Source: Streptomyces venezuelae (GTDB lineage Bacteria > Actinomycetota > Actinomycetes > Streptomycetales > Streptomycetaceae). Taken from it: a stretch of DNA of 64,000 bases. Position 1 is the first letter of the stretch, and each line of letters opens with the position of its first letter. The translations under genes and the position numbers were made by a program. This document shows positions 63,172 to 64,000 of the stretch, piece after piece. A model generated the notes under the pieces. That model worked only from the letters and a program-made list of their open reading frames with translations. It searched no databases and had not been told where the DNA came from. Location of the stretch: NCBI RefSeq assembly GCF_008642295.1, contig NZ_CP029190.1:806001-870000 (forward strand), written 5' to 3'.

Positions 63172-64000
63172 TCAGCGCGGGGGCAGTACCGGCAGGGACA
63201 TCTCGTAGCCCCGGTCGATGAGTTGCGGAAGGTAGGTACGCAGGGCGGCGACGCTCTGCGCACGGTCGCCGCCCGCGTCGTGGGACAGCACGATCACACC
63301 GGGGCCGGCCGCCTTGAGCACCCGCGAGACGATGGTGCCGGTGCCCGGCTCCTTCCAGTCCAGGGTGTCCACGGTCCAGGCCAGCGGCTCCATGCCGAGC
63401 TCGGCGCCGATCTCGAACGCGGCCCGGTTCCACGCTCCGTACGGCGCCCGGAACCACACGGGCGGCCGGCCCACCGTCTGCTGCACCACATCGCTGGTAC
63501 GGCTGATCTCGGCGGCCAGGGCCGGCCGGGAGAGCCGGGGGATCAGCGGGTGGGTCCAGGTGTGGTTGCCGATCACATGCCCTTCGGCGTCCATCCGGCG
63601 CACCAGGTCGCGGTGCACGTCTGCCATCTCCCCGCAGACGAAGAACATGGCGCGGGCGCCGTACCGGGCGAGGGTGTCCAGGATGCCCGGGGTGTAGCGG
63701 GGGTCGGGGCCGTCGTCGAAGGTGAGCACCATGCTGCGGCCGGTGTGGGCGGCGGGCGGCATTTCGAGGAGGGGCCGGGTGCGTACGGGCGGCCGGCTCG
63801 GCCGTTGGCGCGGCGGGGCCTCGCCGAGGCTGGGATGCAGCCGGTACGTCGCCGGGGGCGGCCCCTGCGCCCGCATCCCCGGTGCCCCGCCGGACCCGCC
63901 GGATGCGCCGGATCCGCCGGCCGCGGTGGCAGCCCCTGCCCCCGGTCCGGGCGTTCCGGGGGGCGGTCCGGCGGCCTGCCTCCCGGGAGTTCCCGCCTGC
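63172..64000 (-). CDS. Polysaccharide deacetylase, 5' end beyond the window
   Basis: The frame is open from the stop at 63172 through the window end, 276 codons. The NodB domain has VLTFDDGPDPRY (metal and catalytic Asp), HTWTHP (H-x3-H metal ligands), RAPYGAWN and VIVLSHDAGG. It removes acetyl groups from peptidoglycan or chitin-like polymers. Upstream of ATG 63876 is an in-frame Gly/Pro/Ala stretch with no start or ribosome site, so a longer secreted or membrane-anchored N-terminus probably lies outside. It is convergent with the sortase gene. Confidence 0.85.
   Translation of the reverse strand, partial: QAGTPGRQAAGPPPGTPGPGAGAATAAGGSGASGGSGGAPGMRAQGPPPATYRLHPSLGEAPPRQRPSRPPVRTRPLLEMPPAAHTGRSMVLTFDDGPDPRYTPGILDTLARYGARAMFFVCGEMADVHRDLVRRMDAEGHVIGNHTWTHPLIPRLSRPALAAEISRTSDVVQQTVGRPPVWFRAPYGAWNRAAFEIGAELGMEPLAWTVDTLDWKEPGTGTIVSRVLKAAGPGVIVLSHDAGGDRAQSVAALRTYLPQLIDRGYEMSLPVLPPR

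Overview
The window is about 64 kb of very GC-rich DNA with tightly packed genes, many GTG and TTG starts, leaderless promoters and short operons. Its gene families point to Streptomyces or a close relative: XRE-DUF5753/DUF397 pair, Methyltransf_19 proteins, DUF6230/DUF6114, a class F sortase, dodecin, and an egtABCD operon without egtE. From memory, the order egt - ols - sdhCAB - LysR - GGDEF/EAL protein resembles the S. coelicolor region around rmdA (SCO0928). That comparison was not run. No rRNA, tRNA, CRISPR array or recognisable transposase was seen.

Layout. 1-3.5 kb: a partial gene end, a DUF6230-DUF6114-secreted protein operon, and a beta-lactamase-fold hydrolase behind an unusual nested palindrome. 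3.6-10.8 kb: a cytochrome P450, a 1540-residue caspase-STAND-propeller protein, and a double-GNAT acetyltransferase preceded by a leader ORF. 10.9-13.0 kb: a two-gene T4-type RNA repair operon (polynucleotide kinase-phosphatase and RNA ligase). 13.2-20 kb: redox and metabolic genes (phosphoribosyltransferase-hydrolase fusion, flavoprotein disulfide reductase, thioredoxin, aromatic-type aldehyde dehydrogenase, thiolase). 20-24.9 kb: a LacI regulator divergent from an MFS transporter and hydrolase, then an amidase.

24.88-28.66 kb is the most anomalous stretch. Two non-coding arrays in opposite orientation share a perfect 50-bp inverted repeat and 38-bp internal units, and they bracket a five-gene segment. 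The first of those genes has lost its 5' end at the array edge and the third is frameshifted.

28.7-36.3 kb: a PemK/MazF-like protein, a PARG-type macrodomain protein, the ergothioneine operon egtABCD, and the ornithine-lipid pair olsB-olsA converging on and overlapping egtD. 36.4-45.1 kb: an orphan sugar-type binding lipoprotein with a DasR-like site, dodecin, a HAD phosphatase, a luciferase-like monooxygenase, a small membrane protein, a methyltransferase next to an XRE/DUF397 pair, and a UvrA paralogue. 45.2-55.5 kb: a phosphoglycerate-mutase-like lipoprotein, a Stealth phosphotransferase, a menaquinone-type succinate dehydrogenase sdhCAB with a divergent LysR regulator, a secreted penicillin-binding-like hydrolase, and a TetR/FAD-monooxygenase pair. 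55.5-64 kb: a PAS-GGDEF-EAL cyclic-di-GMP enzyme coupled to a methyltransferase, a group of secreted or membrane proteins around a class F sortase, and a truncated polysaccharide deacetylase.

Likely functional groupings are stress and damage handling (ergothioneine, thioredoxin, RNA repair, UvrA paralogue, PARG), the cell envelope (ornithine lipids, Stealth, sortase, deacetylase, serine hydrolases) and developmental signalling (XRE/DUF397, c-di-GMP).
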